From the NCBI GenBank assembly GCA_028023455.1, contig JAQFVV010012545.1:1120001-1184000 (forward strand): DNA of 64,000 nt, given 5' to 3'. This document shows positions 1 to 11,530 of this stretch, piece by piece. Below the pieces are notes generated by a model. The model did no database searches. It had not been told where the DNA came from and was given only the letters and a program-made list of their open reading frames with translations. Within the stretch, counting starts at the first letter, position 1. Each line of letters starts with the position of its first letter. A program made the position numbers and the translations under genes. Source of the DNA: Epiperipatus broadwayi. Taxonomy: Eukaryota; Onychophora; Udeonychophora; Euonychophora; Peripatidae.

Positions 1-614
1 GGTTTGTGATTTATAGCGCTATTTAAAAGTTTCTTGCGGGGTATTTGCTTACTTTTAGACTTTTAGAATTATACAAGTCGTTTGGAAATGCGATCAAAAG
101 TCACATTCCTTTGATCAGTGTTTTTAATTAAAATCTGTATTGTACAAATGTATAGAGTAATTAAGTTGTATTCGAAATTAGATAAGGAATTTATATTTGT
201 AATTACTGTGTCAAGTTAAAATTGCGATTAAAGTTAGAGATAGCGAAAACGGAACAAGGAAATGGATAGGATTTGTATGGTCAAGCTGGATTGCGGAGGC
301 GGAGAAAAGTAGGTGGAGCCTAAAACAAAAACCAGACAAAAAGGTCAACCGGGCCTCTTGAAAACTAGGATTCTAACTTTTGACGGGCTGAGAGTAGATC
401 GTCTAAAAAACAGCAAAGCAGTTGCTAGAGAAATCTCTCCAACTTTTGTTAAGAAGTCCACCAGTGAACCGTAATGTCGATGGGCTAAGTGCCAGGAGCT
501 GATCTCTGTCCCGCCAATTTGAATCTTCGTGCCGCTGACTGATCATGTTTTATGTGCTTCACGATTTCCAGCTTCCAATCCCCAAATTGACTATGCCTTC
601 CAAGTAGATTTCAA

Positions 615-677
615 ATGCGCGCCTACGTTCGTCAGAAATACCATCGTGAGAAGCCAAGCCGGATGAAGAAAGAAGGG
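615..677 (+). CDS. Possible short first coding exon (unrecognised)
   Basis: An ATG at 615 opens a basic 21-codon frame (MRAYVRQKYHREKPSRMKKE, then G). The frame runs directly into GGGTAACT, which could be a splice donor or simply a stop codon TAA. It lies in the CpG-retaining segment, where a first exon would be plausible. No family is recognised and the frame is short enough to arise by chance. Transcript data would decide. Confidence 0.12.
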
Positions 678-1523
678 TAACTGTGTTACATGAACTTTTA
701 ACTTCACCCCGAGCTTAATGTTATAAGTTAATCGGTAAATCAAATGAATCACATGTAAGTTTTTGTTTCGTTTATAATGCTATTGTTTCAAACCTGTCAG
801 TAAATTTTCTTTCTCCTTTTCCTCTGCTCTAGTCTTTAGAAAATAGTTTATAAATATTATCTACTAACAATAATTCAAATGAAGACATTTATATTTTTTT
901 ATTACTTATGCTATAAACAAACGATGCCAATAGAAATATTTCCCAACTCTGTTTAAAGCTAGTTTATAATATTGATTATAGTTATTTTAAAAGGAAGTTC
1001 GTTATTAAAGTAAAGATTATTTTATATATTGAGTTGGCAGATATTAAATCCTTTATTATGTTTTTTTAGTTCGTCATACTATTGTAACCGATACTTCAAT
1101 CTTAAATATGTAAAGGGTTCTAAGTTATTATCTTAGTTGCATACATGAAATGAGAAATAGTTTCAGTGTATATTTGTAAATCGTACCGCCTGAACAACTG
1201 GGGGTTTAGGGGTTTCAGAGTAAACTTAATTAATTATTGCTTTCGCGGTCAGTTTGATTCCGCCATGTTTTATTGGAATAGTTATATCAGCCTGTTGCGT
1301 CGAAATATACGAATTGATTATCCGGTTTTGTGTAATCCCTTTTCAAATTCACTTCAAGCACTCGTCCTCGATGACTGTGGCAATGCCTTTCCTTCGCCGA
1401 AGTTAGCGTCTCGCCATACTACCATATGGGGAAGAAAACAATTCTTTCCCAGGTTATTTCTTGGATCACCGGGTTTCGACATAATCCCGGCTGGTTGTAG
1501 TGTCCCGGATCTACTTGAGGGCA

Positions 1524-1814
1524 TTAAGCCTTGTCAAAGAACAAGCCGCCCGGTATTCCGTTGATGCACCGCAAGTAATTACTGTAGGGCTCTTCAATAT
1601 AGGCAACCACTAGTACATCAATCTTAGATATCATATTTATACGAAACCACCCTCCAACTATTAGTACACGCAACGGCTCGAATCTATTCGGATAAAATAA
1701 CTTAATAAAATCGTAGATAAATATTTTCAATGCCAAATGCTCTGATTCCCTTAGCCACCCGTCAATCATTTCACTACACAAATATTGGTATGAGTTTGTT
1801 ACCAGGTAAAAATG
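1524..1814 (-). CDS. Unrecognised open frame on minus strand
   Basis: The minus strand is open from about 1814 to a TAA at 1524. The first ATG gives about 81 residues; the more upstream start that can be read is a TTG. The C-terminal part (VVAYIEEPYSNYLR, then GIPGGLFFDKA) has a protein-like composition with few low-complexity residues, unlike most chance frames in this AT-rich window. I do not recognise a family. A + strand frame of 132 codons (1166-1564) overlaps its end; at most one is real. It could be an exon of a gene to the left or a chance frame in the CpG-richer segment. Confidence 0.15.
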   Translation of the reverse strand, partial: HFYLVTNSYQYLCSEMIDGWLRESEHLALKIFIYDFIKLFYPNRFEPLRVLIVGGWFRINMISKIDVLVVAYIEEPYSNYLRCINGIPGGLFFDKA

Positions 1815-2300
1815 ATTACTAAAGACTAGTAGCTAATTATAATAGAATATTTATGGAAGTCTTACCGTACTTTTGAATACTATATTTTTATGCTTTCTAT
1901 ATATTATTAAACAATTTATTTAATCTAATTTTGTGTCTTCCAACTCATTACTCTCGAAGTCTGTTTAGTCACCTACTGTCTGTATTGGCAACTTAAATAT
2001 ATACATTACATTAATGACCGTACCCCTATCCAGAGTATAATAGATACTATATAAAACTGTAAGTAATTCTGTCTGTGTTCTGGGTTGAGCTAGTAAAGGG
2101 ATAACCCCGTGCTGTTATAAAGTCATCATCGGTTGGTCATACCGGGGTTTGGGTTTGAATTTAGTTGGCGTTTTGGAATTTATTCTTAAACGTGGACTGG
2201 GTTTGAACTCGGGTACTGTGTATGAGTAAGCATGGTGGATTTATACCGGTACAATATAAACAAAGTATTACCTTGGAGTTTCAAAGTAATGAGAGAAAAA

Positions 2301-3478
2301 TTATATTATGAGGTTTTAAAATGGATAGTTTAGGCATGTTGTTTGTTCATTTATATGGATTATATACATATATTGTATGAATGCACTTCAATTATGTAAA
2401 GAATACTGTAATAGTTGTGATTATATTATGACAGTGTCAAACTACCACTGACGATTAAATAATATCACTTGTTTGTTTATGCTACTGCCTGTTTACTTAA
2501 ATTTGATTTTATATAGAAACTTTACTTATATAAACTTATTACATATAAACAAACAAAAGAGGGAACAGCTTTACAATGTAGATAGATGATATTAAAAAAT
2601 GATTTGGATCTAATTTGCATTTTCTCAAACAAAACCATAAAGAAAGCATAATATATTTATGATGGTAACCTCATGATTTTTAATGATAAATTGACATTCC
2701 AATATATATTGGTAATTATTTGACTAGTATATATAACTAATATTCTTAACCAATTAGTTTTGCAAAGTTCACTTAATGAACTTAGATTTGTTATATGTAA
2801 TATATTGCATCATATTGGTATACCCTCAACTTATGTCATCTACATATCTATTACTAAAAAAAAATTTGGATTTGGATTTTAGGTTATTATTGTATGAGAT
2901 CGTTAATTATTGAATCACCAATTCAGATGCCTTTTTTAATTTCACTTTATATTTGCATTATCTTAGATAAGAGTCAAAATGATGTTTTGACTATTTTTAT
3001 AGAGAATTATTGTCAACATTTTTGAATATAAAACAATTCATGATTTATTTATTTTAATTCTTAAAATAATACAAAATTAACTATCCCGAAAATTAAAACT
3101 ATTTAAATTTCCAAAATAAAGGGGCATATTTACTTATAACAAAACAGCAATATATATTTATATGTATTCTTAAATCTTAAGTTCTGATAAGTAAATAATG
3201 AATGGCATTTTAGTAATCATAGTAACAGTTTTGACTCATTTCCTTTTATTATCTCTTTTAAGAGTTCATTTTTATCTTCTTTTAATGCAAAAACAATATA
3301 CAGTAAGATCTAATTTTTTTAAAAAAAGAAAATGCCAATCAAAAAGGATTTAAAACATTTTGCCTAAAATAATGTTGCTTATTTTATATATGTATATTCT
3401 GGTAGGGGACTTTAACAAATTAATAGGTTACATTCTCATATGTATGAATCTATTTATATGTGTGCATATAACTAATGT
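2301..3478. other. AT-rich DNA, no feature recognised
   Basis: No open frame, known repeat or RNA fold was recognised. The stretch has many A/T runs and short imperfect palindromes of the kind expected by chance at this composition. Confidence 0.5.
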
Positions 3479-4149
3479 TTTAAAATGGTACTTGAGTATT
3501 AAAGCTGCAATGTAGGGGAGATAGGAGTCCTTTTCACACCCACAACAAATTGAAAGAAAATAATCCCTCCGAAATATATGTGAAAACGTGGGGTTTTTTT
3601 AATCAACAAGATTTTTTTTTTCAACACAGATCTTTTTTTTTTTTTGTAATACTTCAACATTTTTAGTTATTTTTTCAATATTTGGAAATTCCCAAGTACT
3701 GAAATGGATGCAGTACTCTATTTCCAACAACAAGACATCCTGCTGTCAGTGGCATTGTAATGACTAAGGGATGTGAATGTTTGGTGGCTTATGTAGGGAA
3801 ACAAACGAATGTTTTATTATGAAAAAATAGCATTTTTTTGTAGTTTTTGATTTAATTTTTTTATTTAAAAAACAACATTTATTAGCAGTTTTATGAAAAT
3901 CCCAGCATACTTTGCAATCACATGATTTTATTTTCGGAGCGAAAATTTTTATTGTAGATCTCCATTTTCTGTGGTTATACTAAATATCAAAAGTTTGGTT
4001 TTAACACATAAATTCTTGTTATATATTATATGGTAAGTGTTGTGGGAATATAATTAATGTATTTTTATCCAAATTACTTAAAAATCAAAACCATTTACTA
4101 TTTGTTTGATGTATATTTAAACTTTTTTTGATTAATGGAGTCATTATTG

Positions 4150-4410
4150 TAATATCACATTTTATTTTTTATTTTAAATGTCATTTTTAAAAGTTGTTAG
4201 TTTTTAAAGCTGCATCTTTTTTTCAAGTGACTTTTTTTTCTGTTAATGTGAGAGTGCATTTTTTTTGGAAACTTGTTAATGTTGAAATTTTATTTTAAAT
4301 GTCATTTTTAAAAGTTGTTTGTTAATGTTGAAAGTCATACATATTTATGAAAGTTGCATTTATTTTAAATGGCATTTTAAAAAGTTTTTTGCTAATGTTG
4401 TAAGTTTTCC
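4150..4410 (+). repeat. Degenerate tandem repeat
   Basis: The phrase ATTTTAAATGTCATTTTTAA followed by AAGTTGTT recurs near 4171, 4291 and 4360 (the last as ATGGCATTTTAAAA). GTTAATGTTG recurs between the copies. Spacing is irregular (about 120 and 70 bp), so the array is old or rearranged. It lies in the insert that splits the 3479-4697 foldback element. Confidence 0.5.
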
Positions 4411-4439
4411 TATTTTTTTACTTTTATTTATTTTTAGTT

Positions 4440-4680
4440 CTGCAATATGGAGCATGTATTAGACCGACTGTAGCTGTTGACATTCATACCAACCTCCCGA
4501 TAACTTTATAATTCTTGCCAAAATACCACGTATAAGATCCATGTACACGTTCTTTTTTTTTTTTACCAAAGAAAGTTGTGTACAAGATCCATGTACAGAT
4601 CACAAGATTACAAAGTTATCAGCAGGTTGATACGAATGTGAACAGGCGTAGTAGGTCTAATACATGCTCTATGTTGCAGC
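4440..4680. repeat. Palindrome, arms about 80 bp
   Basis: The left arm (4440-4520; includes GAGCATGTATTAGACC and GATAACTTTATAATTC) is the imperfect reverse complement of the right arm (4600-4680; GAATGTGAACAGGCG through GGTCTAATACATGCTC). The centre (4521-4600) contains two copies of AAGATCCATGTACA around a T-run. It has no coding capacity. It looks like a foldback MITE core, related to nothing else recognised in the window. Confidence 0.6.
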
Positions 4681-4697
4681 TTTAATACTCAAGTAAC

Positions 4698-5208
4698 TTT
4701 AAAATCTGTTTATTTATAATTATAATTGCTTGATGAATTTTCAAGACAATCACCTCAAGATTATTATATAACAACAGTGATAGATACTACCTTATTCAAA
4801 TAAATTATCTGGGATCTCGTGTCATCAAGTAGAAACCCGACACTTTTATTCTTTTTTTTTATATGTGTTCATTTCATATATATATATTGCTTATTTTGAA
4901 AGAAAATTTCACTTTTAAAAAAACATTTCTTTTATTACAATCCACAATGTATGTATTCATGAAGATTTGCATTAAGAAAAGTAAAAGTTGATGTCTGCTT
5001 ATCAAAATACATGAAAATGTAGATCAAAGCGTAATGCCAGCTGAAGTACAAAGTATATTGTGGCCTGTAGTTTTTGGTAAAGTGAAGTAAAATTTGTTTC
5101 ATAAATATATTTTAAATTAATTAAATTTGTTTATAACACATATTTAATTTCTCTCTTGCCATGTGAGTAAAATATCATAATGTTTATTCTATGCTTTTGT
5201 TTACAGGT
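4698..5208. other. AT-rich DNA, no feature recognised
   Basis: Nothing beyond T-runs and short dinucleotide tracts (TATATATAT near 4878) is visible here. Confidence 0.5.
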
Positions 5209-6145
5209 GGTTAGTCTATATATAATTTAGGGTTTTTCAGTACTTTCCCCATTATTACAACTGTATTTGAGCTATCAAAAAGTTATATATCCGTTAATTG
5301 AAGGTTAATGTTTAGAGTTTGTTAAATATGAGGCTGTCTTTCCCTCAAATTAGTTATAGTTATTTCAGAATAGTTTATAATTGTTTTGAAATTAAGTTAG
5401 TATATATAATCCATTTTTTGTGTCTCAGTATGTTTATAAGTGATATGCTTATGTATGATCCAAGCTAAAATTTATAGTGTTTAGTTTACATATCGCTCTC
5501 TGGGAGGTTTTCAGTACTTTTGCATTATTACAATTATATTTTAAGTTATCAAAAAGTTATATTTACATCTTTTAACTGAAGATTAATTTAATGGTTAGAT
5601 GATGTTAAATATGAGGTTCAGCCTTTCCCCTTTTATAGTGATTTATAGTTGTCCTGATATTACATTAGTATATATAAATCATGCTCTGCATGTCAATATG
5701 TCTATAAATGATATGCTAGAATACAATGTAAGCTAAAGTATAGCTGGGTTCATTCTATGCTTGGTTAGTTTACATATAGATCACTGTGGGTTTTTAGTAC
5801 TTCCACATTATTTCAACAAAATTCAAGTTATCAAAAAGTTATACTTACATCTATTAACTGAAAATTAATGTTTAGAGGTTGTTAAATATGATGCTCAGCC
5901 TTTCCCTCTGATTAGTCACAGTGATTTCAGAATAGCTTATACCTATCCTAAAATTGTGTTAGTATATACAAATCATGCTCTGCATATCAATATATCTATA
6001 AATGATATGCTTATATAAGATCCCAGCTAAAATATATGTGGGCTTATCCTATTTGCTTATATAGAAAGTAAGTTTACATATAGCTCACTGGGAGTTTTCA
6101 GTTCTGTATTATTACAACTATATTTGAGCTTTCAAAAATTGTATT
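5209..6145 (+). repeat. Tandem repeat, unit about 270-305 bp, just over 3 copies
   Basis: The unit start TTAGTTTACATAT(A/C)G followed by CTCTGGGAG and TTTTCAGTACTT recurs near 5211, 5481, 5765 and 6069, giving periods of about 270, 284 and 303 bp. Internal landmarks recur in order: TTATCAAAAAGTTATA, GTTAAATATGA, CAGCCTTTCCC, TTAGTATATA and ATGATATGCTTATAT. The fourth copy stops after about 75 bp. Copies differ by many substitutions and small indels, so this is an old local duplication or a satellite fragment, not a recent array. Confidence 0.8.
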
Positions 6146-8500
6146 TTAAAAGTTGATCAAATTTAGTATAACTGATCATAAAAAATTTATATTTTTTGTG
6201 ATGTTAACTCATGTAGCACTATTTCATGTAAATAATATATAAATTTGTAAATCACAGAAACATCTACATATTGTTTATATTCTATGAATAGTAGCATAAC
6301 CATGGATATAGCTAGTATTGTTTATATATTTTTGATGTGATTAAAATATCTAATTGTTGTTGGTTTTTCCACACACATTATTGGGTAAATATTTAGTAGC
6401 ACTTTAAATATTTGTTAACACTTAGAGGGAACCATCAAACTACTTCTGAAAATACTAAATAGTAGGTTTTTTGTTTGCAATAAAAATGAAAGTGTGGTAT
6501 TTAACTAAAATAAAATGAAAATATGTTAGGTGTACTTTTTTTAGAAATGATACTACAATTGACAGACAGTAGAAAAAATTAGAAATTTAATTAAACAAAT
6601 AAACATCAAGAAGTAAAAAATATAAATCAATTATATAAATATGAATTTAGTTGCATGAAATAATATTTTTAAAAAATAAAGATTATTTTATAATCTGTAC
6701 AAACTAAGTTGTACAAAGTCTTTTTGCTAATGATTACATATATGTAGTATTATTTAAGTAGTATTTTGAAAGATGATAACTTTAGATAGCAAAATAACAA
6801 AGTGTTAGTGGAGAATTTTTTTCACATTTACAAGTCACATGTTAAGTGTTAAATATTTTTTCATCTGCTTACAGGTTATGAGTATTGAAATTTAACATGT
6901 TGTATTGTCACAATTCATGTCTTTATTATTTTTACTATTTCTTAGAAATGCAAATACAAATAAAATAAGAATAACATCTTAACATAAAAAGAACACTTCA
7001 TATTTGATTTCTATCATTTAAAATGTAACAGCAAAGCATTTGGAGATTTATTTTCTAAAAATAAAATGAAACTTTTCAACATTTACATTTTTAATATAAA
7101 TGTTAAAGCAACATCTTAATATAAATGTTTTTTAAGAGGGAGAAAAAAATCTACTACTCAATCTTTACAACTACACATTCTTCATAGTAGTGTTTTTAAG
7201 AAAGGGAATATTACTACTCTTAATACAAATGTTGTTTAGGATTAGGGGACATACTTTATTTGTCACTTGATATTTTCAGTAGCTTCCCTGAGTGTCAACA
7301 AATGTCACAAAGTGCCAACTAAATGATTACCCATAATATAAGAAGAATTTTAATGTTTTATTTTTATAACATTGATTTTTTTTTTCTTTTATTGAAAAAG
7401 CAAAAATGAATGTTTTAAAGTTTTGAAGGTTTATTTTTTAATCTATATAACAACAGTCATTTTAATAGTAAAAATAAATGGGAACTGTACAATGTGCATT
7501 ATTGTTATCTAAAAAGTATAATGTCATAAAGATGTAGAGATGAATGGTGTAATTTGCTTGTAAATGCAGCAGAATATTTGTACAGAGTATTGTTTTGAAA
7601 ACTGCACGAGATAATATTCACAAGTTAATAATACTTTGTAAACAAAATAGCAGCTACATAAGTTAAATTACTACTTTAATAGTATCTTAATAGATTCTCT
7701 GACTAAATTTTATGTGAATAGCAGTTGTTATATTTTTGTACGATTGTTACTATAAAAAATGTATTTGTGATTTGACATGTTCTAAGCAATATATTAATTT
7801 CAAGCAATTAAAAATTCAAATAAATTAATAATGTAATAAATCATTTCTAATGTTATAAATAATTCCAAATTTATGTTATTATATTTAATTAAAACTGTAA
7901 GGAAGATAGAGCTCTGATGAAGACTGCTGGACAGTCAAAACTGTAAGAAAATAAAGAAATTTAAGAAAATTACTTGCATTAAAGTGTATATGAATGAAGT
8001 ATTATAAGTAATATATATATAATTTAATTAGTAAGTATTCAAATGAGATTATAGTTATATTTAAAACAATATTATTGTCTAAATATTTTAGACATTAATG
8101 AATCATGAATTTTAATGATAGGCAATTATCATTAAAAAATACTTTAAATTACAGTAGTTAGTGCATCTATGATTTGAATCTGGTCTGGATGAACTTTAGA
8201 TTTTTTCAAGTCAAACAGATTTAGATTCTCTTCTCCCCAGATAATCATTCCATAACCAACCAGCTAACTTTACATTTTTGATTAACAAATAGATTAACTA
8301 GTTATTATTAGTTAGCAAAAGTCTCTCAATGTATTAATACTTGTAATATGATGTTGCTTTTTACCATTGATGTGAGACATGACATAAACCTATAGGTACT
8401 GAGTCATTAATTTACTCTTTAACTATGTATGAGTAAAGATGTAGTTATTCATAATAAATTTTACCATCACATAAACCAATCAGTAGATTTGTCAGCATGC
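6146..8500. other. AT-rich DNA, minor repeats only
   Basis: No coding region was recognised. TTAATATAAATGTT-like phrases recur near 7092, 7117 and 7218, and AAAACTGTAAG recurs at 7891 and 7938 on either side of a small stem. Otherwise this is AT-rich sequence without recognisable features. Confidence 0.45.
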
Positions 8501-8559
8501 TGTCAAGGCAACACTACAATTAATAGTTAACTCTGTCTTAGTGTAGTGTTGCCTTGACA
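8501..8559. repeat. Perfect 18 bp hairpin
   Basis: TGTCAAGGCAACACTACA (8501-8518) is the exact reverse complement of 8542-8559, with a 23 bp loop. The GC content of the arms is well above the surroundings, so chance is unlikely. It may be a small MITE remnant. No T-run follows directly and no coding region is nearby, so it is not read as a terminator. Confidence 0.8.
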
Positions 8560-8671
8560 TCAAATTGTTATATTCTATTGATCCATCTCAGTATGAAGGT
8601 TATGATGATATAATTTATATATACACATTTTCAATTATATTCATAGACATACAACATTTTATTATAGAATG

Positions 8672-9118
8672 ATGCTTCAACTTTTTTTTTAATTAAGAGA
8701 TATTTATTATCATTACATTAGTAACAATGGTCATAAGAGTAACATACAATATCACAAATGATTTTACTTTACCACCCTTAAGACAGAAGGCCACCTGATC
8801 ACCCCACATCCCTGTTCATCAGTGTCACCTAAATATTGAAACAGGATGTATACTTTCTTTCATCAGGCTGAGGACCACATGTTTGCTTATTGTGAAAATT
8901 GAGCCGCCACTGCACCTCCCATGAGTTGAGTGTTATCCTCTATAACTGGCACCTGGCTGCTTTAGCATGAGGTTCCTGCAGGAAGTCGAACAATGTCCAA
9001 ACATGCACACCTTTGAATCCTCCTAGCATTACACTAAAAATTGTATTTGAGTGGACCACAATGTGAACAGTTCATAATTTTGATTTGAGAGTTTGGGAAT
9101 AAGAAATGCTTCAACTTT
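8672..9118 (-). pseudogene. Processed retrocopy of an unidentified transcript
   Basis: A segment of about 415 bp with higher GC than its surroundings is flanked by direct repeats ATGCTTCAACTTT at 8672-8684 and 9106-9118. On the minus strand the segment ends with AATAAA (complement at 8703-8708), then about a dozen bases, then a run of A (complement of 8682-8690) next to the target duplication. That is the signature of a polyadenylated RNA inserted by LINE machinery. The minus strand has short open pieces, for example SSQVPVIEDNTQLMGGAVAA followed by QFSQ and a stop, but also earlier in-frame stops. I could not name the parent gene. It may be a 5'-truncated mRNA 3' part or a non-coding RNA. 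Confidence 0.65.
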
Positions 9119-10754
9119 GGACTGAAAATTCACTTAACAGCAATATTAAAATGGAAACACATTTTATAGAACAAATCGTAACCTAAGCAAAAACAATTGG
9201 TATATGATGAGCCCTTCAGCACTAGTGGTGGAAAAACCTACAGTCATTAAATTAATAGTTTATCTTTTATCTATCATTGCATGGAGTGAACTTGAGATGA
9301 ATATTGCTTCATGATTCTGAAATTTCTCAATAAATAATTTTGATTCCATAAGATGAACTATGTTTTTCATACTATATATTTTAATTTCACGTATTAATGC
9401 ATGAAATTTGCAAGGTAGACTATGTCGTGTCATCCATCCAGCCTATCAAATACAATATATCATTTTACTCATATGTTACTATGTATTTTTTTTAACAATC
9501 AAATAATTGTTTGTTTTTATTTTTAAGTTTATAAACTTTAAAATCGTATTGTTTTTCTTGTAATAAAAATTTTAAAAATGTAAAAATGTTTATGATTTTT
9601 TTTAATGCTCTTTCCATTAGTCATGTCTGTCTTTAGAAAGGAGAAGAAAAAAGATTTATTTCAGTTTATCTAAGATCTCAGATGTTCTTCAAATCTTTTT
9701 GCACGATAAGTGTATTGACGGTAAGGGTATTAGCAGTTGGTCTTAATTGCTTTCTTTTCTTATCAGATATCAAATTAAATTTGTTTCTTTATTCAAATAA
9801 AGTCACTTCAAGACTTCTACAAGTTTCTTCATAGGTGGTTCTTTAAAAATATTTTTTTAATGTATCATTTCTTAGTGTTTATTTTTAATATATATATATA
9901 AGTACACACATTTATATCCGACGCTATGTTATTTTTAGAATATATCTGAAACTGTAATTTTAATTAAACTTGAGAAATAATGAATGAAATTAACAATTAC
10001 AAAAAAAAATAGTCTTTTAGTTCTTGAATGTATACTTTTAATTAAAGGAAAAAAATTTTAAAAATAAGAAATATTAGTTATCCGATTGTTAGAAAAATCC
10101 ATGGAGGCAGTTTTGAAAAGAAAATAACTAGAGATAGAGTTATATGATAAATTATTTTAAAACATCTGAGGTAATATCAAAAGATAGAAATATGGGAAAG
10201 ATGAAAACAAAATATATCACTGCAGGGCAAAAGCGTGTTCAATATTTCCTCTTTCCTTCCCCCATAAAAGAAGAGTGAAGGAAGAAGGTACTGCTCATTA
10301 AACTTGCCAGGTAATGCGAGTTTGAGCAGTTTTCCATTCTTGTTTTCCATTTTAAATGAGATTACCTAGTTTCACATTCACCAACTTGTGTTTGAAAGGA
10401 TAGAATTGTTTGATTGGAATCTAAACTCAGTTTATGGGCGTATGAGATAGATGTACTGCAATTACACCAAGATTAAGAGATTGGGAATGTATAAACCAGA
10501 AAGAAGTATAAAAGTTTGATGATGCTACATTATCTTTACCTTGCAATTAAAGTGATAAAAAGTTAATTGACTGAATATAAAAGATCATAAATCAAATTCT
10601 CTATTTATCATTTTACATTAAGGAAGTAGATGAAAACAGATGATTACTGAATAGGGAAGTTATTCAATTGGATTTCAAATGGCATAGATACAGTGAAGAT
10701 ATTTATTATTTATATAAGAAATTAAAATTCATTATGTCATTGAAAAGCCTTTAA
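9119..10754. other. AT-rich DNA with one hairpin
   Basis: No coding region was recognised. Around 10288-10332, ACTGCTCA...AAACT pairs with AGTTTGAGCAGT. The following TTTTCCATTCTTGTTTT (near 10330) resembles TTTTCCACTCTTGTTTT near 40697, suggesting a shared dispersed repeat fragment. Confidence 0.4.
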
Positions 10755-10905
10755 TCTTCCATAGATTATTTGCCCATACATAAATGTTTGGATTGAAAAG
10801 ATAGATGGATTCATTCTATCTTTTCACCAAGACTTTATCTTGTGTTTGACAGCGAGAGTATTCATTTATAGTTAAAATCTACAAAGCGCATGTGCATTTT
10901 CTTAA
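10755..10905 (+). repeat. Dispersed repeat fragment with internal hairpin (family C)
   Basis: The segment matches 27260-27400: both read ATTTGCCCATAC, then TTGAAA(A/G)(G/A)ATAG with GTGGATTCATTCTAT and its complement, then AAGACTTTATCTTGTGTT and GTATTCATTTAT. The central TTGAAAAGATAGATGGATTC folds back on ATTCATTCTATCTTTTCA. The AAGACTTTATCTTGTGTT part resembles AAATCTCTATCTTGTGTT inside the foldback at 29784-30237, so this is probably an arm fragment of that family. Confidence 0.55.
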
Positions 10906-11410
10906 TGTTGATTATTAATATTATAGATTATATATGTAATTTATATAAAGTCAATATGAACTGCAAATAATATATGTTACAATTAAATACATGATTCAAA
11001 AATTAATGTAACTGATATATATTCAGTTATTATAAATACTTTATATAGTACATTTCAAAATGTTTATTCTTGAATATTATTTCATTCTAGGTTAAGACAT
11101 TGTGTAATTGATTTTATTATATATGTCATCATCATCATTTCTATATGTTTTTAAGCATCTGAGATTGGGCTTTTAGATGTCTAAAATATTTATTTATAGA
11201 TTAAAATACATATTGTATCACAGTTTCTGATCAATAAACATTTTGGCACAGTGATTTGTTTGGACATACATTATAGATTTGATTTTATACTCTAAATTTT
11301 AAAGGGATGATTAAATTATTATTTATTATGTTTATATCAAATTAAAACTTACATTCTTGAAATATATATATATATGACAAAAATTTACTTTACAAATATC
11401 TTATTTTAGA
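10906..11410. other. AT-rich DNA, no feature recognised
   Basis: A (TA)n tract near 11365 is the only structure seen; no coding region or repeat family was recognised. Confidence 0.5.
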
Positions 11411-11516
11411 ATTTTTTTTTTCATGTGTCATAGCATCGACCGGAAAGCAAACCCGCTAACCCAGAACAACTTCTTGTAAGGCAGCTGTGCTGACCTCTCG
11501 ACCACCAACGCTTGAC
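11411..11516 (-). mobile_element. tRNA-derived SINE, short subfamily, with target duplication
   Basis: Read on the minus strand: leader GTCAA, acceptor GCGTTGG, an A-box-like stretch (GGTCGAGAGGTCAG), an anticodon-type arm with loop CTTACAA (anticodon-like UAC), a B-box-like GGTTTGCTTTCC, acceptor complement CGATGC, then TATGACACATGAAAAAAAA. The element is only about 100 bp, so it is tRNA body plus a minimal tail. The flanks AGAATTTTTTTTTT occur on both sides (11408 and 11518), a target duplication that merges with the A tail. The leader GTCA can pair with TGAC after the acceptor, extending the stem. Same family as 28721, 30688 and, more distantly, 16463 and 38135. Confidence 0.8.
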
Positions 11517-11530
11517 AAGAATTTTTTTTT

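Larger units (their letters stand above)
1..2300. other. CpG-retaining segment, possible promoter or 5' gene end
   Basis: This segment has visibly more CpG dinucleotides and GC than the AT-rich DNA to its right; examples are the CpG clusters near 480-530, 615-660, 1380-1420 and 1540-1690. In invertebrate genomes with patchy methylation, CpG retention often marks promoters, first exons or unmethylated DNA. No gene family could be recognised here, and no repeat seen elsewhere in the window occurs here. Two overlapping short open frames (1166-1564 on + and 1524-1814 on -) and one short ATG frame (615-677) lie inside. The promoter reading is inference from base composition only. Confidence 0.3.
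3479..4697. mobile_element. Foldback element split by a nested insertion
   Basis: The outer ends are inverted copies: TACTTGAGTATTAAAGCTGC at 3489-3508 is matched by its complement at about 4677-4696. Inside the right end lies a palindrome (4440-4680). Its left arm begins CTGCAAT at 4440, and the same CTGCAAT occurs at 3505-3511, next to the left outer end. The simplest reading is one palindromic element of about 280 bp that received an insert of about 928 bp (3512-4439), with CTGCAAT as a 7 bp target duplication. The insert has no recognisable inverted ends or coding relic and carries the degenerate tandem repeat at 4150-4410. Confidence 0.5.

Noticed and set aside
1166-1564. Plus-strand frame of 132 codons
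   Set aside because: No recognised family; it overlaps the minus-strand candidate and may be open by virtue of lower AT content. Mentioned within the CpG segment but not called as a gene.
7905-7955. Possible hammerhead: CTGATGA, a GACTG/CAGTC stem, then AAAA
   Set aside because: G12 of GAAA is missing, an extra A sits before stem II and no downstream sequence complements the strand before CTGATGA, so stem I cannot form. It resembles a common LINE or Penelope tail motif but cannot be supported as a ribozyme.
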